DNA from: Candidatus Poribacteria bacterium
Lineage (GTDB): Bacteria; Poribacteria; WGA-4E; WGA-3G
DNA: 39,453 nucleotides
Direction of reading: 5' to 3'
NCBI GenBank assembly: GCA_022819945.1
Contig: JAJEGI010000145.1
Location: forward strand, 1 to 39,453
Made by a program: the position numbers and the translations under genes
The notes under the pieces: generated by a model
Told to the model about the DNA's origin: nothing
Database searches by the model: none
Seen by the model: only the letters and a program-made list of their open reading frames with translations
In this document: one piece after another, positions 1 to 8,189 of the stretch
Position numbering within the stretch: the first letter of the stretch is position 1
Layout of the letters: every line of letters begins with the position of its first letter

Positions 1-497
1 ACGTCCGACTCATGATGGACCTGATTGTCCTTGCCTTCCAGACAGATGTGACCCGTGTTGTGACTTTTACGTTAGCAAATGAAGGGAGCAATAAGTCGTA
101 TCCGGCTGTCAATGTCACTGATGGTCATCACTATCTGTCGCATCACCGTGGTGACGCGGAGAAGGTGGCGAAAATCCGTAAAATCGATATTTTCCATACA
201 CAACAGTTGGCATACTTCTTAGAAAAACTGGATGCAACTGCTGAAGGGGGCGGTTCCCTGTTAGACCATTCAATGATTTTGTATGGCAGTGGGAACGCAG
301 ACGGCAATCGACACAGCCACCACGACCTCCCGATCCTACTCGCAGGCAACGGTTGTGGTACGCTTAAAAGTGGTCGCCATATCCGTTATCCGAAAGAGAC
401 ACCGCTCAACAATCTCTGGCTGTCAATGCTCAACCGTATGGATATTGATTTGGCAAAATTAGGCGATAGTACTGGTAGTTTGTCAGATCTATCCTAA
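1..497 (+). CDS. DUF1552 family protein, C-terminal part (5' end outside window)
   Basis: The reading frame is open from the left edge (codons start at base 3) to the TAA at 495-497, so only the last ~165 codons are here. The text matches the C-terminal part of DUF1552 proteins: the HHRGD segment, the KIRKIDIFHTQQLAYFLEKL helix, a GGGSLLDHSMILYGSG strand-loop, the HSHHDLPILLAG segment and the terminal NNLWLSMLNRMDI. DUF1552 proteins are secreted proteins common in Planctomycetes, Verrucomicrobia and related marine bacteria, usually next to DUF1592/DUF1588 cytochrome-like genes; their reaction is not established. The apparent ATG at 12 is probably internal, because the family is several hundred residues long. 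Family call is firm, function unknown. Confidence 0.85.
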   Translation, partial: VRLMMDLIVLAFQTDVTRVVTFTLANEGSNKSYPAVNVTDGHHYLSHHRGDAEKVAKIRKIDIFHTQQLAYFLEKLDATAEGGGSLLDHSMILYGSGNADGNRHSHHDLPILLAGNGCGTLKSGRHIRYPKETPLNNLWLSMLNRMDIDLAKLGDSTGSLSDLS

Positions 498-613
498 ACC
501 CACGATTTCCCATGTATTCGCTGGCGAGGTTGCTTAGGGGAACCCAGAAGACGCTGACGACAAACCACTCACATTTCGACACCCTAACCGCTCATATCAA
601 TTACGGAGATAGC

Positions 614-673
614 GAAACCCAACGGAGACCTACCAGCACGTTTCCAGGATCTCAGCAGAAAACGTTGGGTTTC
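614..673. repeat. Palindromic repeat, 11-bp perfect arms
   Basis: The arm GAAACCCAACG at 614-624 is the exact reverse complement of CGTTGGGTTTC at 663-673, with a 38-base loop. A further CAACCCAACCTAC string follows near 752. This looks like a dispersed REP-type palindrome rather than coding DNA. Its position just after the DUF1552 stop makes a terminator role possible, but no T-run follows. Confidence 0.6.
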
Positions 674-795
674 ACTCTGTTTCTGTGTGGATATGCGGGT
701 ATGTTAGTGTTGATGTTCTTTCGGGGATTCACTTTTGATTTTTAACGCCGTTCAACCCAACCTACAAAAATCCCATCGCTCTAAATTGCCCCTAT

Positions 796-865
796 GGTTC
801 GGTTAGGAATGCAGGTCGCATTTGGGTGAGTACACCGCAAAACCGAACCTACCGGTCCTGGGTCT
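796..865. repeat. GGTTCGGTT/AACCGAACC palindromic repeat, copy 1
   Basis: GGTTCGGTT at 796-804 pairs with AACCGAACC at 841-849, and the unit ends in a CTACCGGTCCTGGG string. The same arrangement recurs at 7527, 27282 and 27346, and in altered form at 17039. It is followed at about 883 by AAATTGACACTTAT, which also accompanies other copies. It is a short non-coding dispersed repeat. Confidence 0.75.
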
Positions 866-1298
866 GAGACGGTTGTTGTTTCTAAAATTGACACTTATCG
901 TGTAGTTACACACCCCACTTACCTTATGAGATACGTACGAGCTCGTATTTATGAGGCATCTTAAGAAATAGAAAAACAACTGATAAATTTTATCGAATTG
1001 TGAAATTGATTCAAGTCGGATTCACTTCCAATTTTTGCCCTTCCGTCAACATTTTCCCTAACAACCGACCTCAGATAACCAAGTGCCAACGCTTTTGTTC
1101 CTGATGGCAGTGATACACCTTCCGTCGAAGATTTCAGCATCAGATTTTCGGAGATTACAGGCTATAAACCAAGATAACACGTATATTTTCAAGCGAATAT
1201 CATTACTTAGGAAAAACATAATTGATATTGGGTTTCATTATCAATAAGCATAGATTGTCAGATTTTAGGTGAGGTTAATGATTTTCTAACAGATGGGA

Positions 1299-3203
1299 TT
1301 ACCAATCTTTAAAGGGGAATATTCGGGTCTCCGTCGCCATGCCGTAGAAACTCCATAAGCTGCCTGCGACGAATTCGCCGAGAATTAAACCGAGGAAAAA
1401 AGGTGCTGCTTTTCGGTGTAGCTGCAAGCCGCCCTGTTTGATAATCAGCCATTTTGCGGTTGTGCTAATCATGAGTGAGATCCAGAGCCAGTTCATACAC
1501 CAATCCGCTGCGCCGGAAACAGCATAGCCGACAGCGTGGAAGGGCCACCAAAAGAACCGCATCCGTAGAAACATCAGGAGAAACGTGAATCCCATCCCGA
1601 TCCCCATGAATGTTACTTCAGGTATGTTCGTGTTTGTTGGGAAATTGAGCTGCTGTTGAAGTCGATTGAAAGGGTGGTGTGCGAAGCTTCCCGATGAGCC
1701 GAAGCGGTAGACATCATGCAGATATGCCCAGAAAGAACCGATAGAACCGACGATCACAGCTAAGAGCATTACCCACACCAGTGGTTTGGGATTAAATCGT
1801 GCCCGTGAAGCGAGTTGGAACCCCTCCAGTTGGTGCGGCATCGGGTGGCTGCGGTGTGCCCGATTGAAGAAAAACAGAAAAGTGAGTGCTGTGAGGTTGG
1901 AACCGCCCATACGGCGTGAACCTAAAATTGCTGGTAGTGCGTAATCCGGTCCCATAAAGTGTAGGTCATGTGCAGGGGCGCCGGATTCAACCCGCATACG
2001 CGTAATCCCCGTTGACAATGCGAAATACATCACAAAGAAGGCGATACCGAGTGAAATACTGATGCCTATCTTCACGGAAAATGCTATGAGATAGACACAT
2101 CCGAACACAATACCGATAATGGCGGCGCGGTACCGCATCGGTTCAACCGATTCGTCGAGGCTTGAACGTCCTGTGGTTACCTGTTTAAAGACTTCAGCGA
2201 GGTATTTACGGCTTGCCCATACTGCGAAAATTGCAAGACCGAGATAGGCACCCAGCGATTGCTGTCGGTCATAAGGGAATCCGGGTAAACCGCGAACGCC
2301 AACGATTGCGCCACCGACGCGTTGCATCTTACGGAACAGATAAAAGAACCAGCAAGAAAACGATAAATCCAGTGGCATGAAGAATCCGAGTCCAATTACG
2401 AACGGATAGATCGAAAACGGTGTCCATCCGATAGCGTTCCACGGTTTTTCAGTGAAAAAGTGGCTGATATTCCGGAACCGAACGCCGACGATTGGGATCG
2501 TTGGAAAGAGATAGCTGAGTCCGTTAATAAGGTTCAGGAGTGAGACGAGGATAAACGCTGTCCAAAAGACCCTGCCGCGGAAGAAGTTAGCGCCGCTGTC
2601 TCGCGTCATCTCTAACGGTAGTTGGATGATCGGATAGGCGAGTTTTTCGCGTTCTGTCCACTGTTTCCGTAGGACAACATTGATGCAGAGCATAACAAAT
2701 ACGAGTGCGAGAATAAAACTTGTCCACCACAATGTCGGTCCCACCCATGCCCGTAGGATTTCTGTGTCATAAAGAGTGGATTGTCCTTCATAAAACCCCT
2801 CTAAGATTCGTTTATCTTGGACTGTTCCCCATGTTGGTATGTATCGGTACAGAAGTTCTCGCCACTCGTTTTCAGGTGTATCGAACCAGAAGACGTGTCC
2901 GATCATCGGGATAAGCACCTGTGCGTGGTCGTGTGATGCGATAGCACTCGCCATACAGAGCATCACATAAATGACGAGCAGCTCGCCGTGTGTCAATGCC
3001 CACTGCTGTTTGACGCGTCGCAGCAGTAGATTGAAGAGCGTAATAATAAACAGAAAGAAGACCGCATTGAAAAAAAGCGACATCGTCGTCGGAAAAAGTC
3101 CCCACCAAACCATCTCCGTGTACATAATCCAATAACAGTTGATCGGGATAAGGATAAGTGCCAGTGTAACCGATTTTAGGGTGACACCGCGGGTCAGAGC
3201 CAT
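1299..3203 (-). CDS. Polytopic membrane protein of the DUF6785/DUF6784 type
   Basis: This 634-residue protein is almost entirely hydrophobic, with roughly a dozen or more membrane-spanning stretches separated by short loops. It begins with a membrane anchor (SVTLALILIPINCYWIMY) after a short basic N-terminus. The overall pattern, including tryptophan-rich segments and a loop containing RMRVESGAPAHDLHFMGPDY, matches the large uncharacterised DUF6785/DUF6784 membrane proteins of Planctomycetes and Poribacteria. I infer transport or membrane scaffolding, but no substrate can be read. A good Shine-Dalgarno (AGGAG) precedes the start. It is the last gene of a minus-strand operon, only 13 bases after the FG-GAP/ankyrin stop, so it is probably co-expressed with three secreted proteins. 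Confidence 0.75.
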   Translation of the reverse strand: MALTRGVTLKSVTLALILIPINCYWIMYTEMVWWGLFPTTMSLFFNAVFFLFIITLFNLLLRRVKQQWALTHGELLVIYVMLCMASAIASHDHAQVLIPMIGHVFWFDTPENEWRELLYRYIPTWGTVQDKRILEGFYEGQSTLYDTEILRAWVGPTLWWTSFILALVFVMLCINVVLRKQWTEREKLAYPIIQLPLEMTRDSGANFFRGRVFWTAFILVSLLNLINGLSYLFPTIPIVGVRFRNISHFFTEKPWNAIGWTPFSIYPFVIGLGFFMPLDLSFSCWFFYLFRKMQRVGGAIVGVRGLPGFPYDRQQSLGAYLGLAIFAVWASRKYLAEVFKQVTTGRSSLDESVEPMRYRAAIIGIVFGCVYLIAFSVKIGISISLGIAFFVMYFALSTGITRMRVESGAPAHDLHFMGPDYALPAILGSRRMGGSNLTALTFLFFFNRAHRSHPMPHQLEGFQLASRARFNPKPLVWVMLLAVIVGSIGSFWAYLHDVYRFGSSGSFAHHPFNRLQQQLNFPTNTNIPEVTFMGIGMGFTFLLMFLRMRFFWWPFHAVGYAVSGAADWCMNWLWISLMISTTAKWLIIKQGGLQLHRKAAPFFLGLILGEFVAGSLWSFYGMATETRIFPFKDW

Positions 3204-3216
3204 TGCGTTCTCCTAT

Positions 3217-5349
3217 TTATTTTTTTGTCGCTTTGAGCATCACCACGATTTCTGGATGTCCTTTTGATTCCGCGAGTGTTAGTGCTGTGTTGCCTTGCTT
3301 ATTTTTCAGGGTAACATCGGCACGGTTCTCAAGCAACAGTTGGACAATTGCCGAATGCCCGTGCCACGCTGCGTACATGAGTGCTGTTTCCCCGGTACGG
3401 TTTTGGACGTTCACGCTCGCGCCTTTTTCAAGCAATCGCTGGACTACTTTGAGGTTTCCTGTTTTGTTGATAATGAAAACCAAAGGCGTATTGCCGTTGA
3501 CATCCGCTACGTTCACATTTGCACCATTTTCGATAAGAAACGTCGCTACAGCAATGTTTCCCTTTTCCGCTGCAATGTGTAAGGGTGTCCGCCCAACGGT
3601 ATCTTTCAGATTTACGTCTATATCCATACCGTGAAGGGTTGAGACATCCCCTGTCCACGCTGCTTTGAAGAGTGTATCCTCTGGTGTATCTGAAAACTCA
3701 GAAACAGTATGCGCTTGATTTGCGGGGAGATTTTCAAAGACTTGCACGACGCCGCTCTGCCACCGTACTTCGAGCGTATCAATAGCGGTATTGGTTCCCA
3801 ATCCAAAATGGCATCTCGGATCGTGGCTGGAGAGGTAACTTGCTCCTGGATTGACTTCCTGTATCTGTGTGTGTTCACCTGCCGTTAGGGTGATACGCGT
3901 GCCGATGCCATCTCGGTTGCTAATCATCCCAACAGTTTTAACCGACACCCAGTTGTTTTGGGTTTCAGTTTTATTTTCCAATAAAGTCGCGGGTCCGTTA
4001 GAGTGTGTGACGAGTGTGTCAACGTCGCCGTCGTTATCATAGTCCCCAAAAAGCGCGCCTCGGCTTACTGTAGCACGTTGAAAATAGGTGCCTGCGCTCT
4101 CCGAAACCTCTTGAAATGTGCCGTCTCCGTTATTCCGGAACAGTTGATCGGGTTGGCGATACGTCAGGACATCGTGCGTGTCCTCGATGTTATCAAGGAT
4201 ATGTCCGTTGACAATAAAAATATCTTGCCATCCATCATTATCAGCATCAAAGAACCGTGTACCGAACCCGACGAATAGAAAACTCTCTTTACCGAGATGT
4301 GCTTCATAGATTACGTCGGTAAATGTGCCGTCTCCGTTGTTGCGGTAGAGTGCGTTGGTTTCATAAGAGAGGTTTGTAACAAAGATGTCGAGCCAAGTGT
4401 CGGCGTTGTAGTCCGCAACGGTAACCCCCATCCCAGCCTGTGCTATGCCGTTGAAACTGTAAGCGCATCCAGCGAGTAGCGAGATTTCACTGAACGTGCC
4501 ATCGCCGTTGTTATAAAAAAAATCGTTTCGGGTGTCGTCGTTAGCAACGTAAAGATCGGGGGTGCCGTCGTTGTTGAAGTCTGCCGAAACGACCCCTAAC
4601 CCCTTCCCGTGAAACATACCTTCAACGCCGCCAACGCCAGCCGCTTGACTGACATCGGTAAATGTGCCGTCGCCGTTATTCCGATAGAGTGTGTCGGGCG
4701 CGCCTTCAAATAGCGAAGGATGGCAATAGGTTTGTGTGCCATCTTCGCCACACGGCAGGTACGGAACATTGAGCGAATATACAAGATAGTTGACGACGAA
4801 CAGGTCGAGGTATCCGTCAGTATTGTAATCCAGAAAACAGGCACTGCTGCTCCAGCTGGGATCGCCGACACCTGCGGACCTTGTGACATCGGTAAATGTG
4901 CCGTCGCCGTTGTTGTGGTAAAGGACATTCGCGCCGAAATTGGTTACATAAAGATCGACGTTGCCATCGTTGTTGTAATCTGCACACGCCGCTCCCTGTC
5001 CATAGTTCCCGCGGTTCTCGACTCCTGCAGCCGTTGTGATGTCTGTAAAAGTGCCATCGCGATTGTTTCGGTAGAGTGCGCTTACTGCCTGTGTTGCCGA
5101 TAGTGATTTATCCCAGTAGCCGCTGTTGACGAGGTAGATGTCAAGAAATCCGTCGTTGTCCGCATCAAAGAACGCGCCGCCGGCACCGAGGGTTTCGGGT
5201 AGATGAAACGCGCCTTCTGCGCCGCTGACGTGATGAAAATTAATGCCTGCTTCTTCGGTTACATCAACGAATTGGATCGCTGCAGCGGAGCATAAGGGTG
5301 AGGCACATACAAGCAGAATTATGAGGCGGTGTATCGTCTTACTTTTCAT
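3217..5349 (-). CDS. Secreted FG-GAP/ASPIC-UnbV (CRTAC1-like) protein with C-terminal ankyrin repeats
   Basis: I place the start at 5349 because a clean signal peptide begins there (MKSKTIHRLIILLVCASPLCSAAA). A longer frame reaches 5430 but adds only unrelated residues. That start overlaps the upstream stop by 11 bases, suggesting translational coupling. The mature protein carries seven or more FG-GAP/VCBS units with calcium-binding-like loops (DADNDGFLD, DYNNDGNVD, DYDNDGDVD) and repeated NNGDGTFTDV linkers. An ASPIC/UnbV region follows at about 465-555 (NPGASYLSSHDPR, HFGLG). The last ~155 residues are ankyrin repeats (GRTPLHIAAEKG, GETALMYAAWHGH, GNTALTLAESKGH). FG-GAP plus ASPIC is a known secreted propeller arrangement; the ankyrin tail is an unusual addition. 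The role is probably extracellular or periplasmic binding, by inference. Confidence 0.88.
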   Translation of the reverse strand: MKSKTIHRLIILLVCASPLCSAAAIQFVDVTEEAGINFHHVSGAEGAFHLPETLGAGGAFFDADNDGFLDIYLVNSGYWDKSLSATQAVSALYRNNRDGTFTDITTAAGVENRGNYGQGAACADYNNDGNVDLYVTNFGANVLYHNNGDGTFTDVTRSAGVGDPSWSSSACFLDYNTDGYLDLFVVNYLVYSLNVPYLPCGEDGTQTYCHPSLFEGAPDTLYRNNGDGTFTDVSQAAGVGGVEGMFHGKGLGVVSADFNNDGTPDLYVANDDTRNDFFYNNGDGTFSEISLLAGCAYSFNGIAQAGMGVTVADYNADTWLDIFVTNLSYETNALYRNNGDGTFTDVIYEAHLGKESFLFVGFGTRFFDADNDGWQDIFIVNGHILDNIEDTHDVLTYRQPDQLFRNNGDGTFQEVSESAGTYFQRATVSRGALFGDYDNDGDVDTLVTHSNGPATLLENKTETQNNWVSVKTVGMISNRDGIGTRITLTAGEHTQIQEVNPGASYLSSHDPRCHFGLGTNTAIDTLEVRWQSGVVQVFENLPANQAHTVSEFSDTPEDTLFKAAWTGDVSTLHGMDIDVNLKDTVGRTPLHIAAEKGNIAVATFLIENGANVNVADVNGNTPLVFIINKTGNLKVVQRLLEKGASVNVQNRTGETALMYAAWHGHSAIVQLLLENRADVTLKNKQGNTALTLAESKGHPEIVVMLKATKK

Positions 5350-6205
5350 ACGGGGCAGCTGCATCTTTCGCGAGTCGGAATCCGATAAAACTGGTGCCGA
5401 TTGCGGGGTGTTGACCGAACCGTGTGGCACACCTTGCGAATGTCTCTGGGTTTAACCACGAACCGCCTTTCACAATACGGCGACTCCCAACTGCGGGTCC
5501 CTTCGGGTTTCGATCAGGGCTGCGGTAGTAGAAGGTTTCTGAATACCAGTCTGCCACCCATTCCCAGACATTACCTGCCATATCGTGTGCGCCGTAAGGA
5601 CTTATCCCCGTAGGGTAGGAGCCAACCGGTTGCAAGCGCGCACCCGACTGTTGCCAAACGTTTGCATGGACGGTTGTATCCTTAATGCGTTGTGTGAAGG
5701 TATTCCCCCAGGGCCACCGTTTAGCGTTCGTTCCACGTGCGGCTTTTTCCCATTCTGCTTCGGTAGGTAGCCGCATGCCTCGCCACGCCGCATAGGCAAC
5801 AGCAGCATCCCAGGAAATACCGACGACAGGGTGGTCAGGCTTCGTTTTTGCGATCTCGGGCCAGGTACCGAACTCGCCACCGTAACTGATAGGCGTATAT
5901 TCACTGTCGGTGCCGCCGCTTTCAATCCAAAACGGATAATACTCGGCGTTGGTGACTTCGGTTTTCCCGATATAGTAGGCATCCAGATGGATTTTATGTG
6001 CGGGTGCTTCATTGGGGAGGTCGTCATCACTCCCCATCGTAAAGGTGCCAGCAGGGACGAGGCAGAGTTCAGGTTCAGCCGACACGCACGGTAAAAATCC
6101 TATGACTGTGGAAAGTAGGATGAGGTGCCCTATAAACGGGTAAGCACGAGGCCCTATCCTTACGATAGTTTTATTTTTCCTTGGACTTTGATGTAAGACG
6201 CTCAT
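5339..6205 (-). CDS. Secreted formylglycine-generating-enzyme-like (SUMF1) domain protein, probably non-catalytic
   Basis: The 288-residue protein has a hydrophobic signal or anchor at about residues 25-43 ending CVSA, then a complete FGE-sulfatase fold: VPAGTFTMGSDD near the start, PVVGISWDAAVAYAAWRGMRLPTEAEWEKAARG in the middle, MAGNVWEWVADWY, and a final KGGSW...IGFR block. In true FGEs the final block carries two copper-binding cysteines just after GGS. Here that stretch reads GGSWLNPETFARCATRF, with a single later cysteine (about residue 259), so oxidase activity is unlikely. It is better read as a structural or binding FGE-like domain. The gene overlaps the upstream TPR gene by 35 bases and the downstream FG-GAP gene by 11, which ties it firmly into the operon. 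Confidence 0.88.
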   Translation of the reverse strand: MSVLHQSPRKNKTIVRIGPRAYPFIGHLILLSTVIGFLPCVSAEPELCLVPAGTFTMGSDDDLPNEAPAHKIHLDAYYIGKTEVTNAEYYPFWIESGGTDSEYTPISYGGEFGTWPEIAKTKPDHPVVGISWDAAVAYAAWRGMRLPTEAEWEKAARGTNAKRWPWGNTFTQRIKDTTVHANVWQQSGARLQPVGSYPTGISPYGAHDMAGNVWEWVADWYSETFYYRSPDRNPKGPAVGSRRIVKGGSWLNPETFARCATRFGQHPAIGTSFIGFRLAKDAAAPYEK

Positions 6206-7337
6206 ATTCTTTATAGGTTTTCTCGGCTTCTGCGTGCGCGCCAGCGAGTTCGTAGGCTTTAGAAAGGTTCAGATAGAGGCGTGGTTCAGTTGGTTGTAAC
6301 TCGATGGCGGACTGGTATTGCGCAATTGCTTGTGGATAATCTTCTAACATCAGATAAACGCCCCCGAGACTGTTACGGTAGGTAGCGACGTTCGGCTTAT
6401 AGGTAATCACCTTCTCATACATTGTCTTCGCTTGTGAATAGTTCTGGCGTTGAAACTGGACATAACCGAGTGCTTCATAGCCACGTGTCTCTTGCGGTGC
6501 GAGCGTGACGTAACGTTCCAAAGATTGTGTTGCCTCGTGCCATAACTTCCGTTTCAGTTGGAGTCTACCGAGTCGGTACCACGCTTCAGCGTTGGAGGGG
6601 TTTCGTTGCACAAATTTTTTGAGATGTGTCAGTTTTTCTTGGTCAATAGACAGCACTTCAAAACGTTGTAAGTTCTTTTGTGCCGCTTCCATTTCGCCGA
6701 TACGGCGGTACGTTGTGCCTAAACTAAAGTACGCTTTTGCGTGGAATGGATCAATTTCAATCAGTTTTTTGAAAGTATCAATAGCGGATTGCCACGCTTC
6801 CTTCTGAAGCAAAGCGGTACCAAGCGTATAGCGTGCTGTCTTCAAAGTCGGATCGAGTTTAATAGCGTATTGAAGTTCATTAATGGCGGCATCGGTTCGA
6901 TTATCACGAAAATAGGCGATGCCTAATAGGGTTCGCGCACGTGCATGATCAGCATCCATAGCTATTGCCTGCTGTAGCACCTGTATCGCCTGTGCGGAGT
7001 CGCCTAAGTGGATGAGTCGTATATCCGCCAGTTCACAATACGCCTCAATATAGTTTTTATCTGCGACAGTTGCTCGTTGAAATGCCTCAGCTGCGGCATG
7101 GACTTCCTCTGCCCCTTTATAAATCATTCCCAAGACGCAGTGTGCATCCGCTATTGAAGCATCAAGTGCGACTGCCTTTTCTAAATTAGTTTTCGCTTTC
7201 TCTTGGTCTCCATGTGTGAGGGCGCGGACCCCTGCGTCATACAACCGTGCTGCTTCAGGGTGGTATCGTGGTGCAGCAATGGCGATCGAGGTCTGGAGGC
7301 ATATAAGGAGTGTGAGGAAACATGGGGATAAGTTCAT
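6171..7337 (-). CDS. Secreted tetratricopeptide-repeat (TPR) protein
   Basis: The 388-residue product starts with a signal peptide (about residues 1-22, ending SIAIAA). It then consists of TPR units almost to the end, about nine or ten of them, each with the usual W/L-G-Y-A-P spacing (for example AHCVLGMIYKGAEEVHAAAEAFQRA, AYFSLGTTYRRIGEMEAAQKNLQ, LYLNLSKAYELAGAHAEAEKTYKEYE). TPR arrays are protein-binding scaffolds. Being exported and first in the operon with three other exported or membrane proteins, it probably assembles an envelope-associated complex; this is inference. The Shine-Dalgarno is weak. The upstream gap at 7338-8189 should contain the operon promoter. Confidence 0.9.
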   Translation of the reverse strand: MNLSPCFLTLLICLQTSIAIAAPRYHPEAARLYDAGVRALTHGDQEKAKTNLEKAVALDASIADAHCVLGMIYKGAEEVHAAAEAFQRATVADKNYIEAYCELADIRLIHLGDSAQAIQVLQQAIAMDADHARARTLLGIAYFRDNRTDAAINELQYAIKLDPTLKTARYTLGTALLQKEAWQSAIDTFKKLIEIDPFHAKAYFSLGTTYRRIGEMEAAQKNLQRFEVLSIDQEKLTHLKKFVQRNPSNAEAWYRLGRLQLKRKLWHEATQSLERYVTLAPQETRGYEALGYVQFQRQNYSQAKTMYEKVITYKPNVATYRNSLGGVYLMLEDYPQAIAQYQSAIELQPTEPRLYLNLSKAYELAGAHAEAEKTYKEYERLTSKSKEK

Positions 7338-7524
7338 AGTCTCATCTGTTGTTCGGTTTTCCGTTTCTTGAGTTTAGTTTTACCTACAAGCGAAACTCAA
7401 TTTAGCACGAGAATTGGGCAGTGTCAAGCAAATTTTTCTGGAAGGATGTAGCATTTCTATAAACATAGCGTTTCTACGGAACTCAAGAGGACTTTTTGAG
7501 GTCTGAAAAGTTTGTGCTTAAGGT

Positions 7525-7633
7525 CCGGTTCGGTTAGGAATGCACGTCGCATTTGGGCGTGTACGCCGCAAAACCGAACCTACCGGGCCTGGGGTGAAAA
7601 TTCGATCAAAAATGGACAATTGAATGACCCTGC
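7525..7633. repeat. GGTTCGGTT palindromic repeat, copy 2 (long form)
   Basis: GGTTCGGTT at 7527-7535 pairs with AACCGAACC at 7572-7580. The similarity continues past the palindrome through GGGCCTGGGGTGAAAATTCG to about 7633. The copy at 27346-27454 is nearly identical over this whole length. The left flank (about 7470-7525, CTACGGAACTCAAGAGG then TTTTT) also resembles the left flank of the 27282 copy, so the mobile unit may be longer than the palindrome. Confidence 0.75.
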
Positions 7634-7726
7634 CGTTTTTTAGAAAAACCTTGTTATCATAGGGAAAATGTGGTATACTTAATAGGTTGAATTAATCGAG
7701 AGTGGTTCATTAAATTTGATTTTTGG

Positions 7727-7750
7727 GTGCCTGATGTTCGGATTAGGCAC
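7727..7750. repeat. Short hairpin in the unexplained 7.7-7.9 kb stretch
   Basis: GTGCCTGAT pairs with ATTAGGCAC (nine pairs, one of them G-U on one strand) around a six-base loop. It has no T-run, so a terminator role is not supported. It may be part of a structured RNA or a regulatory site for the divergent genes. Confidence 0.35.
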
Positions 7751-8189
7751 GTGCAGCGCGATGCGTCACCCGTTGAATGCCGTGTGCGGATTCGGTGTTG
7801 ATTTACTCCCATCCCGCCTATACACATTAGGCTGTGCTGTGGAACAGAAATCATGAACCTCGTCTTTTCCATGTGGTAGGAGCTTCCCAAGGGCTACCCA
7901 CCGAATTTTATCACTTTTAGTAAAATCCGAAAATACATTCACATTCATTGTAATTACAGACTATCTACAAGTTTTCTCAAAATTTCTTGTTGTGTTTCTG
8001 CTGAAGTATTCGCGCGTTCACCTTGTGTCTATAAATTGAAATAGCATTTGATAAAGGGTTTTACTTGACAATCCTGCCGGGGCGTGTTCTTGGCTATCCC
8101 ATTTCACATTTCAACCGGACTATAATCCCGTTTGTGTTGCGATTTTCATGCGTCGAAAACAGAATTCCGCATACAATGGAGGTTTGTTG

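Larger units (their letters stand above)
498..1298. other. Intergenic region with two palindromic repeats, no convincing gene
   Basis: This 800-base gap lies between the DUF1552 gene and the convergent minus-strand operon. An open frame at 512-745 has no recognisable protein features and runs through a palindrome: an 11-base perfect inverted repeat at 614-624 and 663-673. This could act as a transcription end or be a REP-like unit. A second dispersed repeat sits at 796-865. The rest (about 900-1298) is AT-rich and I see no gene or RNA in it. Confidence 0.6.
7338..8189. other. Divergent intergenic region between the TPR operon and the first WD40 gene
   Basis: The 850-base gap separates divergent genes and must hold promoters for both. 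It contains a dispersed GGTTCGGTT palindrome (7525-7633), a small hairpin (7727-7750), and a moderately GC-rich stretch at about 7700-7930. Two overlapping minus-strand frames in that stretch look non-coding to me. A TATAAT box lies at 8121-8126, about 64 bases before the WD40 start, with no convincing -35 at normal spacing. A TTGACA at 8065-8070 lacks a good -10 partner. No RNA gene was recognised. Confidence 0.5.

Noticed and set aside
512..745. 77-codon frame after the DUF1552 gene
   Set aside because: It runs through an 11-bp palindrome, has no Shine-Dalgarno or recognisable protein pattern, and looks like repeat DNA.
4720..5103. 127-codon frame antisense to the FG-GAP gene
   Set aside because: It is a shadow of the repeated calcium-loop codons; there is no independent support.
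5350..5430. Upstream extension of the FG-GAP/ankyrin gene
   Set aside because: It would place about 27 unrelated residues before the signal peptide and lengthen the overlap with the FGE-like gene.
7657..7948. Two overlapping minus-strand frames of 77 and 60 codons
   Set aside because: Neither has a domain, signal peptide or good ribosome-binding site, and they overlap each other in different frames.
8148..8189. Upstream start for WD40 paralogue 1
   Set aside because: The added residues precede a clean signal peptide, and a strong GGAGGT sits just before 8190.
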